A stretch of 64,000 nt of DNA from Akkermansia muciniphila. Its GTDB lineage: Bacteria > Verrucomicrobiota > Verrucomicrobiia > Verrucomicrobiales > Akkermansiaceae. The notes under the pieces were generated by a model, which saw nothing but the letters and a program-made list of their open reading frames with translations, was not told the DNA's origin and did no database searches. The position numbers and the translations under genes are program-made. Of the stretch, positions 36,921-46,221 are shown one piece after another. The stretch's first letter is position 1; every line of letters starts with the position of its first letter. The stretch is from assembly GCA_945890645.1 (NCBI GenBank), contig CAMDCV010000019.1:16640-80639 (forward strand), read 5' to 3'.

Positions 36921-37883
36921 ATGCTTCACGAGCCCATATTAGAAACCCGAGTCTTCGCTCCTGCCACCGTGGCCAATGTTGCGTGTGGTTACGACGTCTT
37001 GGGCTTTGCCATCGACGCCCCTGGCGACGAGGTCGTCGTCCGTCATTCAAACAAACCGGGACTGCGTATCACCACAATTACCGGTGATCACGGCAAGCTT
37101 CCGAAAGATCCGGAAAAAAACACGGCAGGTGTCGCGGCTCTCGATTTCTTGCGCCACCTTGGCATGCTCGACCGTGGCATTGAGATGGAAATTCACAAAA
37201 AAATGCCCTTCGGTTCGGGCTTAGGCTCTTCTGCTGCCTCGGCTGTCGCAGGAGTTTATGCGGTTAATCGCTTAATCGGTGAGCCACTGACGAAAAAACA
37301 ACTACTGCCCTTCGCAATGGCAGGCGAGGCCAGCGCCGATGGTGCCTGGCATGCGGACAACGTCGCGCCGTGTTTGCTCGGTGGCATCGTCTTTATCCGT
37401 TCCAACGAAGAGCTCGACATCGCACAAATCCCGGTGCCGAAAAATCTTTGGGCCGCCGTGGTGCATCCGGACATCGAGATCCTCACCAAAGTCGCGCGCG
37501 AAATTTTGCCGCAAGAAATCCCACTCGCGAATGCTACGCAGCAGATTGGCAACCTCGGTGGTTTGCTCTGCGGATTGATCCAAGAAGATTACGGTCTCAT
37601 CTCGCGCTCGATCCACGACGTCATCGCCGAGCCACGACGCCAGAAGTTGATCCCTGATTTTTACAAAGCGAAACGCGCCGCGCTGTCCGCTGGGGCACTG
37701 GGCTTCTCCATCTCCGGCGCGGGTCCTTCCGTCTTTGCCTTGTGCGAGGGCGAAGAAAGCGCGCGCAAAGTCGGCGAGGCGGTATCAAAAGTGTTTTCCG
37801 ACGTTCCTCTCTCAAATCAAATCCATGTTTCGCAGATCAACCCGCGCGGCGTCCATGTGATCGACGAAAAAATCAACGCCTGA
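36921..37883 (+). CDS. thrB: Homoserine kinase
   Basis: ThrB phosphorylates homoserine in threonine synthesis. The 320-residue GHMP kinase has the ATP-binding motif PFGSGLGSSAASAVAG near residues 96-111, APATVANVACGYDVLGFA at the start and the C-terminal GFSISGAGPSVFAL. It is followed after six bases by thrC, giving the usual two-gene unit for the last two steps of the pathway. Confidence 0.95.
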   Translation: MLHEPILETRVFAPATVANVACGYDVLGFAIDAPGDEVVVRHSNKPGLRITTITGDHGKLPKDPEKNTAGVAALDFLRHLGMLDRGIEMEIHKKMPFGSGLGSSAASAVAGVYAVNRLIGEPLTKKQLLPFAMAGEASADGAWHADNVAPCLLGGIVFIRSNEELDIAQIPVPKNLWAAVVHPDIEILTKVAREILPQEIPLANATQQIGNLGGLLCGLIQEDYGLISRSIHDVIAEPRRQKLIPDFYKAKRAALSAGALGFSISGAGPSVFALCEGEESARKVGEAVSKVFSDVPLSNQIHVSQINPRGVHVIDEKINA

Positions 37884-37889
37884 TCTGCT

Positions 37890-39203
37890 GTGTGGTACCA
37901 TTCGACCCAACAACCTGATCAACAAGTCCCGCTGAAGGAAGCGATCCTGCGTTCCTTGCCGGCCGACAATGGTCTCTACATGCCGCAAGAAATCCGTCCG
38001 CTCGGTGACGACTTCTGGCATCGTTGGCGCGACATGAGTTTCGCGGAGATCGGCTATCACATCGCTCATTCGTTTTTCGGCGATGATGTTCCCGAGGAGG
38101 AATTACGACGTATCGTCGATGGCACTCTCAATTTCGACGCGCCGCTCATCCAGCTCGCGCCCGGCGATTTGGTGTTGGAACTTTTTCACGGTCCCACGCT
38201 GGCGTTCAAGGACTTCGGCGCACGCTTCATGGCTCGTCTCATGGCATGGCTCACGCGCGAGGATGACGAGGAACTTACGGTGCTAGTGGCCACCTCGGGC
38301 GACACCGGTGGCGCGGTGGCTTCTGCCTTTTATCAAGTTCCGGGCACCCGCGTGATCATTCTTTTCCCCAAAGGAAAAGTCTCACCGCTCCAAGAAAAGC
38401 AACTCACTACTCTCGGCCACAACATCACTGCTATCGAGATCGATGGCACCTTCGATGACTGCCAGCGTCTGGTGAAATCTGCTTTCCACGATGCGGAACT
38501 TTCGCAAAAATTCAATCTCACCTCTGCCAACTCAATCAACCTCTCACGCCTCGTGCCACAGAGCTTCTACTATTTCCATAGTAGCCGCATGCTGCCCGAT
38601 GGCATAGAGCCCGCCTTTGTGGTGCCCTCCGGAAATTTCGGCAACCTCACCGCTGGCCTGCTCGCCCAGAAGCTCGGGCTGCGCGTGAAAAAATGGATCG
38701 CCGCCACCAATCGCAACGACGTTGTTCCTGCCTATCTCCGCAGCGGCCAGTATCAACCGCGCCCGAGCATCGCCACGCTCTCGAATGCGATGGATGTCGG
38801 TGCGCCATCGAACTTTGTGCGTATGCAGTATTTGTTCGGCGATGACTGCCAGCGCATGGCCGCGCAGATTGAGGGCTATGCCTTTGATGACGATCAAACC
38901 CGCGCCGCGATCCGCGAAGTGAAATCACTGTATCAATACGACATCGATCCTCATGGTGCCGTCGGTTGGTTAGCCGCAAGAAAATGGCGTGCCAACAATC
39001 CCGGCACACCGACGATTGTGTTAGAAACCGCCCACCCCGCAAAGTTCCTTGAAGTCATGGAAGCAGAGCTTGGCACTGGCAGCATCGAAATTCCCGAACG
39101 CCTCGCTTGCTTAGCAGATCTCCCGAGCCAAGCGCACAAGCTCGGCAAAGATGAGGCATCGTTTCATGCTTGGCTGGGAGCGCTGACGTCCTCGTCGGCA
39201 TAG
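37890..39203 (+). CDS. thrC: Threonine synthase, C-terminus formed by a REP element
   Basis: ThrC converts phosphohomoserine to threonine with pyridoxal phosphate. The 437-residue protein starts at GTG 37890 and has the cofactor lysine K107 in FHGPTLAFKDFGARFMA and the SGDTGGAVASAF motif. The last residues, LGALTSSSA, are encoded by a REP element (39174-39199), and the TAG stop lies two bases after it. The element thus replaced or extended the original C-terminus. The catalytic domain is complete, so the enzyme should work. Confidence 0.95.
   Translation: MWYHSTQQPDQQVPLKEAILRSLPADNGLYMPQEIRPLGDDFWHRWRDMSFAEIGYHIAHSFFGDDVPEEELRRIVDGTLNFDAPLIQLAPGDLVLELFHGPTLAFKDFGARFMARLMAWLTREDDEELTVLVATSGDTGGAVASAFYQVPGTRVIILFPKGKVSPLQEKQLTTLGHNITAIEIDGTFDDCQRLVKSAFHDAELSQKFNLTSANSINLSRLVPQSFYYFHSSRMLPDGIEPAFVVPSGNFGNLTAGLLAQKLGLRVKKWIAATNRNDVVPAYLRSGQYQPRPSIATLSNAMDVGAPSNFVRMQYLFGDDCQRMAAQIEGYAFDDDQTRAAIREVKSLYQYDIDPHGAVGWLAARKWRANNPGTPTIVLETAHPAKFLEVMEAELGTGSIEIPERLACLADLPSQAHKLGKDEASFHAWLGALTSSSA
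39174..39199 (-). repeat. Left REP element, inside the end of thrC
   Basis: This is the reverse complement of the REP at 39943-39968 with one mismatch (CTGGGAGCGCTGACGTCC, then TCGTCGGC). It encodes the final residues of ThrC and lies 23 bases before the transposase start codon. Confidence 0.9.
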
Positions 39204-39222
39204 CAAAGAATCTCGCCATGTC

Positions 39223-39993
39223 ATGAGTGACAAAAGTAACATCCCCCCAAGTCCCGCTGACATGCCACAAAATACCGCCAGTGATAACATGGGCGACCCA
39301 GGGGCTATCTCTTTCAGAAAGCGTGAATGGTATTCGCGCGGCTACCTGCCTCATCGAGATCGTATCCATCTCTTACAATCAATTACGTTTCGCTTGGCTG
39401 ATAGCATGCCTCAAGAACTGCTGGAACAATTAGAAAAGGAACTACAAGAAATTCCCAAAAATCGCAAAGACTTGGAAAAACGCAAACGCATGGAACAGTG
39501 GCTAGACGCTGGCATGGGCTGCTGCGCTTTGAAGCACGCGGAAGTTGCTGAGTATCTCGAAAGCACTTTGTTACACTTTGATGGGGTTCGTTACCGTATT
39601 CTTGCTTGGGTAATTATGCCGAATCATGTACATACCTTAATCAATCCGTTAGTGCCTATGGCGAAGATCATTCAAGGATGGAAATCCTTTAGTGCTCGAT
39701 GGATGTTAGAAAACAACCAACGGCTCCATCTAAAAATACCCAATCCGAATCAAGTATGGATGCGCGAATATTGGGATCGATTCATACGAGATGACAACCA
39801 TCACAAAGCTGTAGTTGATTATATACACAATAATCCCGTGAAAGCAGGGCTCTGTAACGATGCCATAGACTGGCCGTGGTCGAGTGCTGCTGGGCCTAAA
39901 GCTGGGAACGCTGACGCCCGCGTCGGCATGTCTTCAAATACAGCCGACGAGGACGTCGGCGCTCCCAGAGTCACGGCTCCCCGACGCCCGTGA
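39223..39993 (+). CDS. REP-associated tyrosine transposase (RAYT, TnpA-REP)
   Basis: RAYT proteins are single-strand DNA transposases of the Y1/HUH family that act on REP hairpins. In this 256-residue protein the HUH motif is in IMPNHVHTLI (about residues 129-138), and the catalytic tyrosine is probably in the stretch DNHHKAVVDYIHNNPVKAGL, which is followed by WPWSSA. All are typical of the IS200/IS605-related REP group. Residues after WPWSSA are encoded by the REPIN at 39902-39968, so the natural protein probably ended nearby. REPs in inverted order flank the gene. Its end overlaps the end of the DUF2891 gene on the other strand. Confidence 0.93.
   Translation: MSDKSNIPPSPADMPQNTASDNMGDPGAISFRKREWYSRGYLPHRDRIHLLQSITFRLADSMPQELLEQLEKELQEIPKNRKDLEKRKRMEQWLDAGMGCCALKHAEVAEYLESTLLHFDGVRYRILAWVIMPNHVHTLINPLVPMAKIIQGWKSFSARWMLENNQRLHLKIPNPNQVWMREYWDRFIRDDNHHKAVVDYIHNNPVKAGLCNDAIDWPWSSAAGPKAGNADARVGMSSNTADEDVGAPRVTAPRRP
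39902..39968. repeat. REPIN: two inverted REP elements at the transposase 3' end
   Basis: A left-type REP (39902-39927, CTGGGAACGCTGACGCCC...) and a right-type REP (39943-39968, GCCGACGAGGACGTCGGC...) face each other across 15 bases, the classical REPIN arrangement. The right REP is identical to the copy at 30214-30239 and ends two bases from the DUF2891 stop codon. Confidence 0.9.
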
Positions 39994-41062
39994 GCAAATA
40001 CACCGCGAATGATGCTAGCCAATGCTCGCCTTCGTAGTGACCGCTGGTGACGTGCATAAAACCGGCTTCGGTGTGGGCTGTGGCACTTTTTAACAAAATC
40101 GCTTTACGCGGGTCGTCATCCGGCAAACACGATGAGACGCCATTCATCGTCCACGCACGGGTGAGATTCAATCCGGCGAGGTGGATGAGATGTCCATCGC
40201 TCGGATCGCTCACGAGCGCGGGCGTGAGAAGGTTTCCAAGTTGCCCTTTCGTTAGGTCAGGAAAGTAGGCTTGCAGCCACGTCGAGAATTCCTCGCGCGA
40301 CAACACCCGACGCATCAGATCAGCGGCATTCAGGGCAGGAGAGAAAAAGTCATTGCCAGATGGCTCATAGCGCACGGGATAATTCACATCCTTGCCATAA
40401 AACGCGCGCGCTTTTTCGCGGATCAATGTCATGAGCGCTTCATCTTTCGTGAGAACCGCCCAATCAAAAAATTGTGACATAGGAAAGGCAGTCTCCGGAT
40501 GAAAGCCACAACGCACCGGCCAATCGAGCTTTGGTAAATAGCTTTTGAACGACGTCACCAACTGCGTTTCCAGCGGCAGCAAATACTCCGCCCAACGCCG
40601 TGCATCGACATCGTCCCAAGTGCGCAGCTCGATGCCCAATCGCATAACCCACGCCCAGCCATACAGACGTTCGAAGCTGCGGTTTTCCTTCGTCGAAAAA
40701 AATGCGGCCTCTGCTGCGAGCGCGGACTGCGTGAAACGTTTAGCGAGAATCCCGCGCACTTCCTTGGCCCATGCCGCCTCAGGATACAATCGCAGCAAAC
40801 GCACCAGCATCCAATGACCATGCACCGACGAATGCCAATCGAAGTGACCATAAAACACCGGATGATTTTCACGCGGCGCTTTGATGTCATTCGCATCCGC
40901 AAGCACCACACCCGGTTTGTACGGATACTCACGATCAATCCCTGCCAAAGCCATCTTCACGAAAGTTGCTGCTTGCTCCGGTTTCATAGTAGCATTTTCC
41001 GCCATCGTCATCGACGTGGCAAGTGCTATCCAAGACAGGAATGTTAACAAGAAGGATTTCAT
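39971..41062 (-). CDS. Exported DUF2891 family protein
   Basis: The 363-residue protein has a signal peptide (MKSFLLTFLSWIALATSMTMA) and the DUF2891 pattern: HPVFYGHFDWHSSVHGHWML near residue 67 and, at the C-terminus, HTEAGFMHVTSGHYEGEHWL. The helical repeat fold suggests a glycosidase-like (alpha/alpha) barrel, but the function is not known. Its last codons touch the REPIN, and the ORF overlaps the 3' end of the transposase gene by 23 bases. Confidence 0.88.
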   Translation of the reverse strand: MKSFLLTFLSWIALATSMTMAENATMKPEQAATFVKMALAGIDREYPYKPGVVLADANDIKAPRENHPVFYGHFDWHSSVHGHWMLVRLLRLYPEAAWAKEVRGILAKRFTQSALAAEAAFFSTKENRSFERLYGWAWVMRLGIELRTWDDVDARRWAEYLLPLETQLVTSFKSYLPKLDWPVRCGFHPETAFPMSQFFDWAVLTKDEALMTLIREKARAFYGKDVNYPVRYEPSGNDFFSPALNAADLMRRVLSREEFSTWLQAYFPDLTKGQLGNLLTPALVSDPSDGHLIHLAGLNLTRAWTMNGVSSCLPDDDPRKAILLKSATAHTEAGFMHVTSGHYEGEHWLASFAVYLLTGVGEP

Positions 41063-41167
41063 AATGAAGCAGCCTCTCTGGTGGTCAGTGAGGGTGCAAT
41101 CTTATTCTCTGCGCATGATGCACACTTCCTCCTTGTCGAATGACGTTTCCTGACAAACCATCCGTGC

Positions 41168-42151
41168 ATGATCGCACATCGTCGTTGTGGCTGTTCGGGG
41201 GTTTTGTTACCGGAAATTTCGCTGGGCCTTTGGCATAATTTTGGGGATGTCGATGATCCGTCGGAAGCGCGGAACATGATTATGCATGCGTTTGATCAAG
41301 GCATCACGCACTTCGATCTTGCGAACAACTACGGACCACCGCCTGGGTCGGCGGAGAAAAATTTTGGCACGATTCTGCGATCGGACCTTCTGGCGCATAG
41401 GGATGAGTTATTTATCTCGACGAAAGCGGGGCACGCGATGTGGCCTGGTCCGCATGGTGAATGGGGCTCGCGCAAGCATGTGCTGGCGTCGTTGGACCAA
41501 TCGCTGCAGCGTCTGCGTCTGCCTTATGTGGATGTGTTTTATTCGCATCGGCCCGATCCACACACGCCCTTGGAGGAAACAATGTCGGCATTAATCACGG
41601 CGGTGCAATCGGGTCGTGCTTTGTATGTGGGACTCTCGAAATATCCGCTGACTATGTTACAGGAAGCGGTCAGCATTTTGCGAGCAAGTGGTGTACGGCC
41701 ACTTCTTTATCAACCGCCGTATTCGATTCTCAACCGCTGGCCCGAGGCCGAGGGCATTCATGCATGGCTCGAACAAGAAGGCATTGGCTCGATTGTATTT
41801 AGTCCGCTGGCGCAAGGGATGTTGACACCGAAGTACCTCAATGGAATTCCTGCGGGATCGCGCGCGGCACGGGAAGATGGATTTTTGCAAGAGTCACAAG
41901 TGATCGCTCAACAGGAAAAACTCCGCGCTTTAAGTGCAGTAGCTGAGACACTCGGACTGCCGCTGCATCACATGGCATTGCGCTGGGCACTGCAACAGCA
42001 GGGAGTTACGTCATTGATCGTGGGAGCGCGGAATGTTGCGCAGTTGGATGACAATCTCGCTGCCTTGCAAGTGCCGGAGTTACCGATCGAGGCATTGCAG
42101 GCGATTGATCGTGTCGCGCCTGCCGTGCGTAAGGAGCATGCGGAGGGTTGA
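41168..42151 (+). CDS. Aldo-keto reductase, YghZ-like
   Basis: The 327-residue NADPH-dependent reductase has the catalytic tetrad in usual places: D and Y in HFDLANNYGPPPGSAE, K in LFISTKAGHAMWPGPHGEWG and H in DVFYSHRPDP. GPPPGSAE and the following motif are those of the YghZ/Gpr group (AKR14), which reduces L-glyceraldehyde 3-phosphate and methylglyoxal. It stands alone between the DUF2891 gene (divergent) and deoC (convergent, six bases apart). Confidence 0.92.
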   Translation: MIAHRRCGCSGVLLPEISLGLWHNFGDVDDPSEARNMIMHAFDQGITHFDLANNYGPPPGSAEKNFGTILRSDLLAHRDELFISTKAGHAMWPGPHGEWGSRKHVLASLDQSLQRLRLPYVDVFYSHRPDPHTPLEETMSALITAVQSGRALYVGLSKYPLTMLQEAVSILRASGVRPLLYQPPYSILNRWPEAEGIHAWLEQEGIGSIVFSPLAQGMLTPKYLNGIPAGSRAAREDGFLQESQVIAQQEKLRALSAVAETLGLPLHHMALRWALQQQGVTSLIVGARNVAQLDDNLAALQVPELPIEALQAIDRVAPAVRKEHAEG

Positions 42152-42157
42152 TTTTTG

Positions 42158-43093
42158 TTAATAAGAACCACTCGCTTCGCTGAAACGATACCCAGCTTGG
42201 TAGCGACCGGTTTGTTCTTTGGCGAGTTGTCGCACGAGGTCATTCAACAACGCTGAGGCACCGAATCGATAACGTGAAGAATGCAGCCAGGCATCACCGA
42301 GTGTTTCTTTTACAGCGATGAGAAATTGGATTGCCTGCTTTGCAGTGCGGATGCCGCCGGCGGGTTTCATCGCGATTTCTACGCCCGTAGCAAGGTAGTG
42401 ATCGCGGATCGATTCAAGCATGACTTGGTTGTTTCCAAGAGTGGCATTGGCAGATGTTTTGCCCGTGCTGGTTTTGATAAAGTCGCCAGGACGCAACACA
42501 CGCATCGCAAGAAACGAAGCAGCTCGTATGTTATCGTAGGTCTCTAACTCACTGGTTTCAAAAATCACCTTAAGCGTGGCATCCCCGCAGGCCTCGCGCA
42601 CGGCGACGATCTCATCCTGCACACGTGTGAGTTCACCGCACAGAAAAGCTCCCCGCGCAATGACCATGTCGATCTCATCGGCACCATCGGCGACGGCGGA
42701 ACGCACTTCAGCGAGGCGGGTTTTCAGTGGAGCCTGGCCCGAGGGAAAGGCGGTAGCAACTGAGGCAATTTTCACTGCTGTGCCTTGTAATTCCTGATAG
42801 GCCGCGCGCACCATCGCTGGATAGACGCAGACGGCTGCAGTCGATGGCACGGAAAATTCATCGGCGGGATGCAGTGCTTTTTGGCAGAGTGAACGGACTT
42901 TACCTGGTGTGTCCTTACCCTCAAGAGTGGTGAGATCCACCATAGTCACGGCTAACTTCAGTGCGAAAACTTTCGCATCCTTCTTAATACTGCGAGTCGC
43001 GTATTTCGCCACTCGCTCTTCTACACCCACAGCATCAACGGGACCTACTTCATGTATGAGTTGGCGCAGTGGCAAAGAACGGTCGCTAGGCAT
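42158..43093 (-). CDS. deoC: Deoxyribose-phosphate aldolase, long type
   Basis: DeoC splits 2-deoxyribose 5-phosphate into glyceraldehyde 3-phosphate and acetaldehyde in nucleoside catabolism. The Schiff-base lysine is in DFIKTSTGKTSANATL, and KVIFETSEL and AVCVYPAMVRAAYQEL match the family. At 311 residues it is the longer form, similar to the animal enzyme, with an N-terminal extension. The ATG at 43093 is chosen; the longer frame overlaps the divergent gene region. Confidence 0.93.
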   Translation of the reverse strand: MPSDRSLPLRQLIHEVGPVDAVGVEERVAKYATRSIKKDAKVFALKLAVTMVDLTTLEGKDTPGKVRSLCQKALHPADEFSVPSTAAVCVYPAMVRAAYQELQGTAVKIASVATAFPSGQAPLKTRLAEVRSAVADGADEIDMVIARGAFLCGELTRVQDEIVAVREACGDATLKVIFETSELETYDNIRAASFLAMRVLRPGDFIKTSTGKTSANATLGNNQVMLESIRDHYLATGVEIAMKPAGGIRTAKQAIQFLIAVKETLGDAWLHSSRYRFGASALLNDLVRQLAKEQTGRYQAGYRFSEASGSY

Positions 43094-43187
43094 GATGAAA
43101 CCATGATTGATTCTCTGTTTGCTGCCAAGCGTGAAAACGACAAAGGGAATTTTTACAAGATCGCACTTGCGCAGCGACCTATTGTCG

Positions 43188-44066
43188 ATGAATATTTTTT
43201 TGTTGAGCGCTGATTCCCCGCTATCCCCGTCGATACCACGCATTCCTTGGTGGATGTATCCGAATGTACTCAGTCTCGATGCACCGATTGTAGCGATTGT
43301 ATGGCTTTATGTTTTTGCGAAAACATGGGATGTGAATTATGTCGAGCCATTGCTTCCTTGGGTGCTTGGTTTATTTGTGTGGATCGTCTATGCGACGGAT
43401 CGATTGCTCGATTGCAAACTAAAACCAGATACGAGTTTCCCTCTTCGGCACCAGTTTCATCAAAATCATGCGAAGAAATTTATTATAGCCATCATAGTTG
43501 CATCGATTGTCACGATCGTCCTTTCCCTTAATTTTTTGCAATGGAGTATCGTACAAGCAGCGATGCTACCTCTGGCGGCAACAATAGGATTTTTTGTTCT
43601 CTCCTTTTTTACCTCGTCACAGCAGCGTGTTTCGTATTCAAAAAACCTTCTTGCCGGCTACGCCTTCGCTTGGGGGATAGGCGCGGGGCTGGTCGGGCTA
43701 CTCGGTTTGTCGATGATCAGTAACTGGATGCGCCTGTTGTCTGCGGAGATGATGGTGTTTGGATTGCTGTGCATGATCAATATTACCGCCGTCGATTTGT
43801 GGATCAAAGGCAGTGATGAACTCGATGAAGAAGCGGATGAGTGGGTGCTCACGATGCCCTTGATGGCGCTGGCATTCTTTAGCATCCTTCTCATGCGTGC
43901 CTCCGACAAAGAACAAACCGCCCCGTTTTACATCAGCATCTTGATTGCTGCAGCCTTAATGTATGTCATCAATCGTATGCGCCGACAATTATCAGCTAAT
44001 TTGCTTCGTATGAGCGCGGATTTGATTCTGCTCGTGGCGGCACTCTTTTATTTTCTGATTCTCTGA
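43188..44066 (+). CDS. Polytopic membrane protein, weakly UbiA-like
   Basis: The 292-residue protein has about eight membrane helices. The stretch VWIVYATDRLLDCKL and the aspartate-containing loop near it recall the prenyltransferase (UbiA) family, in which DxxxD motifs bind the prenyl diphosphate, and FAWGIGAGLVGLLG and NITAVDLW fit too. The second DxxxD is not clear (SDELDEEADEW), so the assignment is tentative. The next gene follows after about 40 bases and may be linked. Confidence 0.55.
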   Translation: MNIFLLSADSPLSPSIPRIPWWMYPNVLSLDAPIVAIVWLYVFAKTWDVNYVEPLLPWVLGLFVWIVYATDRLLDCKLKPDTSFPLRHQFHQNHAKKFIIAIIVASIVTIVLSLNFLQWSIVQAAMLPLAATIGFFVLSFFTSSQQRVSYSKNLLAGYAFAWGIGAGLVGLLGLSMISNWMRLLSAEMMVFGLLCMINITAVDLWIKGSDELDEEADEWVLTMPLMALAFFSILLMRASDKEQTAPFYISILIAAALMYVINRMRRQLSANLLRMSADLILLVAALFYFLIL

Positions 44067-44107
44067 CCATCTTTCTTGTGATCCTATTTTCTCCACGCAG
44101 TCACTGC

Positions 44108-45859
44108 ATGATTCGGGGCTTGTTGATTGGCCTATTCTGCTTTGCTCCCCTTGCTGCGGAGGTGCGCGTCATATGGCAGACATTGCATGACTATCATACC
44201 ATCGTCGAACCAGAACACGAAGGTCGCCAAGATCGCCACAAGGTCAACCCGTTCCTTTCCTATACAAACATCGGTACTGACTTCGGGTTTGTGGGTCCTG
44301 CCGAAAGCCAGATCGGGTGGAAGAGCGGACAGATCGGCGTCACACTGGGGAATGACTCCGATGACTGGGCTGGCATGTGGCACTCTCTTTCACGACTCGC
44401 TCGCATGCCTGAGGCACGCATGAATTTTGCTGCTTGTTATCCCAGTGCTATCGTGGCGCGCTTTCAGCCGAAAATTACCGGACTGCGCGCCATCATTCGT
44501 GGCAAAGGACAATGGAAAATTGACATCGCAGATGAAAAAAACCGCATACTTTGGTCGCAAAGCCGCAAGATCCAGCAGGAAAATTATTCGGAAGAAATCT
44601 ATGATTTGCCAACACAGGAAATCAGTTCGGCAAAAATCCTTACATGGATCGCTGAGCCTGGCGCCGATCTTGATATCGATCGAATAGAACTGCGCATCGA
44701 AACACCCGATGTCTCATACGATCAGTGGTTATTCCTCGCATCCTACGCCAAGACCTTGACTTGTTGGTCGCCTACCACAGGGTTGGTGCGCGACCGCGCG
44801 CACATTGACGATGGTTCATTTGATTCTGTCCCCTCCACGGGATTATTTTGTTTGGCTACGGCCGCGGCTGCATCCGAGGGAATCGTGAGTCGAGAATTCG
44901 CGATTCATGTGATGCGAAGTGCACACTCGGCTGTGGCACCACTGCGGGGGCCTTATGGTCTGCTACCCCATTTTGTTCGGCTCAACAAAGAGGGCGCGAT
45001 GGAGAGACATGCCGGAACCGAGTATTCTACCATCGATACAAGTTTGTTTGATCTTAGTCTGATCATTAGCGCGCAGATGCTGAAGCAAGATGATTTTTTG
45101 CGTGAACTAATTACTGCAACGAAACAAGTGAAGTTTAAAGAGCTGATCAATGCAGATGGCTATGTTTCCCATGGTGTGATGGCCGATGGTAAAACGGTGA
45201 TTCCTTATCAATGGAAAGATTGGGGGGGAGAAACTGCGCTCGTATTGGTGATGATGCGCCTCGCCGATGCAACCACGCATGCTGCGATGTCGCAACACAC
45301 AAGACCACATCAAGGCACCGGCTTCATCGCGGAAATCCAGTCGTTACTTTTCCCTGACTTCGATTCCGCTCAAGCCGATGCTTTATCGGGAGCGAATTGG
45401 CAAAACGTGCGTAAGACATTATTGCGCGATCAAAAAAACTATCTCACTCAACGGTACCCGGATGCAACTCTGACCAAATTCGGCGTCTATGGATTATCTG
45501 CTGGCGAGCAACGGCGCGGCCAGGGCTATGCCGTAGGCGGCGTCGATATCGAACAACAAACATTGTTGCATCCGCATTACGTTCTCATGGCGGCAGCTAT
45601 AGAAGACGATCCCGCACAAGTACGCACAACATTACAAGCGATGGAGCAATTACACATCTTCACCCCATGGGGTATGGTAGAAAATGTTAATGTGAAAGAT
45701 GGTGAGACACTGCCGATGCTTGGTTCACTCAACGCATGCTTCGAGGCGCTCGGCGCTTATCACTTTCTAAAAAAAGCAACATCCTCATCTAACGAAATTT
45801 ATGAGGCGTCACGCAGCGTGCCGGAGATCAATCGCGCGATGAAAGTTTTCTATCCATAA
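44108..45859 (+). CDS. Exported glucoamylase-like (DUF3131-type) protein
   Basis: The 583-residue protein has a signal peptide (MIRGLLIGLFCFAPLAAE), an N-terminal carbohydrate-binding-like beta domain and, from about residue 215, a helical region with TCWSPTTGLVRDR...GLFCLATAAAASEGIV, resembling the DUF3131/glucoamylase-like (alpha/alpha)6 enzymes that cut beta-glucans or other polysaccharides. Later, GGVDIEQQTLLHPHYVLMAA and LGSLNACFEALGAYHFLKKA are consistent with that fold. Catalytic residues cannot be assigned with certainty. A longer start at 44078 would spoil the signal peptide. Confidence 0.65.
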   Translation: MIRGLLIGLFCFAPLAAEVRVIWQTLHDYHTIVEPEHEGRQDRHKVNPFLSYTNIGTDFGFVGPAESQIGWKSGQIGVTLGNDSDDWAGMWHSLSRLARMPEARMNFAACYPSAIVARFQPKITGLRAIIRGKGQWKIDIADEKNRILWSQSRKIQQENYSEEIYDLPTQEISSAKILTWIAEPGADLDIDRIELRIETPDVSYDQWLFLASYAKTLTCWSPTTGLVRDRAHIDDGSFDSVPSTGLFCLATAAAASEGIVSREFAIHVMRSAHSAVAPLRGPYGLLPHFVRLNKEGAMERHAGTEYSTIDTSLFDLSLIISAQMLKQDDFLRELITATKQVKFKELINADGYVSHGVMADGKTVIPYQWKDWGGETALVLVMMRLADATTHAAMSQHTRPHQGTGFIAEIQSLLFPDFDSAQADALSGANWQNVRKTLLRDQKNYLTQRYPDATLTKFGVYGLSAGEQRRGQGYAVGGVDIEQQTLLHPHYVLMAAAIEDDPAQVRTTLQAMEQLHIFTPWGMVENVNVKDGETLPMLGSLNACFEALGAYHFLKKATSSSNEIYEASRSVPEINRAMKVFYP

Positions 45860-46221
45860 ATTTTGCATCGCACATCGTCGCAAAAAATTATCGTTAAAAA
45901 TATTTTAACGAATTCCTAGAATTCTAGTACTTTGATGTTGACTTGAATCAAAAGTTTGCGTAAGTGTGATTCATCGCTGGCACGCAATTTGATTATGCAC
46001 TCGGTTCACAACCAAAAAAATCAAACACCCAACAAATTTTTCGTTAGAAAAAACGAAGTATATTCGTCGGCGATTGTTGCCAATTTTTTCCGCATGACAT
46101 TTGATCAACGCGGTTGTTCCGGAGCGGCATACGCACTGTCCGCCGGATCAAAAAGATTTCCTCTGGTATCAAGTTGCCAGTCGGAAAAACCAACAACATA
46201 AACCAACAACACAATACACAT
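45860..46221. other. Long gene-free leader upstream of the histone-like gene
   Basis: No convincing gene is present in these 362 bases. Palindromes stand out: CGTTAAAA-ATA-TTTTAACG (45892-45910) and the perfect CTAGAATTCTAG (45916-45927), preceded by GAATTC. They lie between the two genes and could be the end signal of the upstream gene or a regulatory site of the histone-like gene. The ORF at 45956-46201 has no protein-like features. Confidence 0.6.

Noticed and set aside
45956..46201. ORF upstream of the histone-like gene
   Set aside because: It shows no domain or signal, has unusual composition and sits in a palindrome-rich leader.
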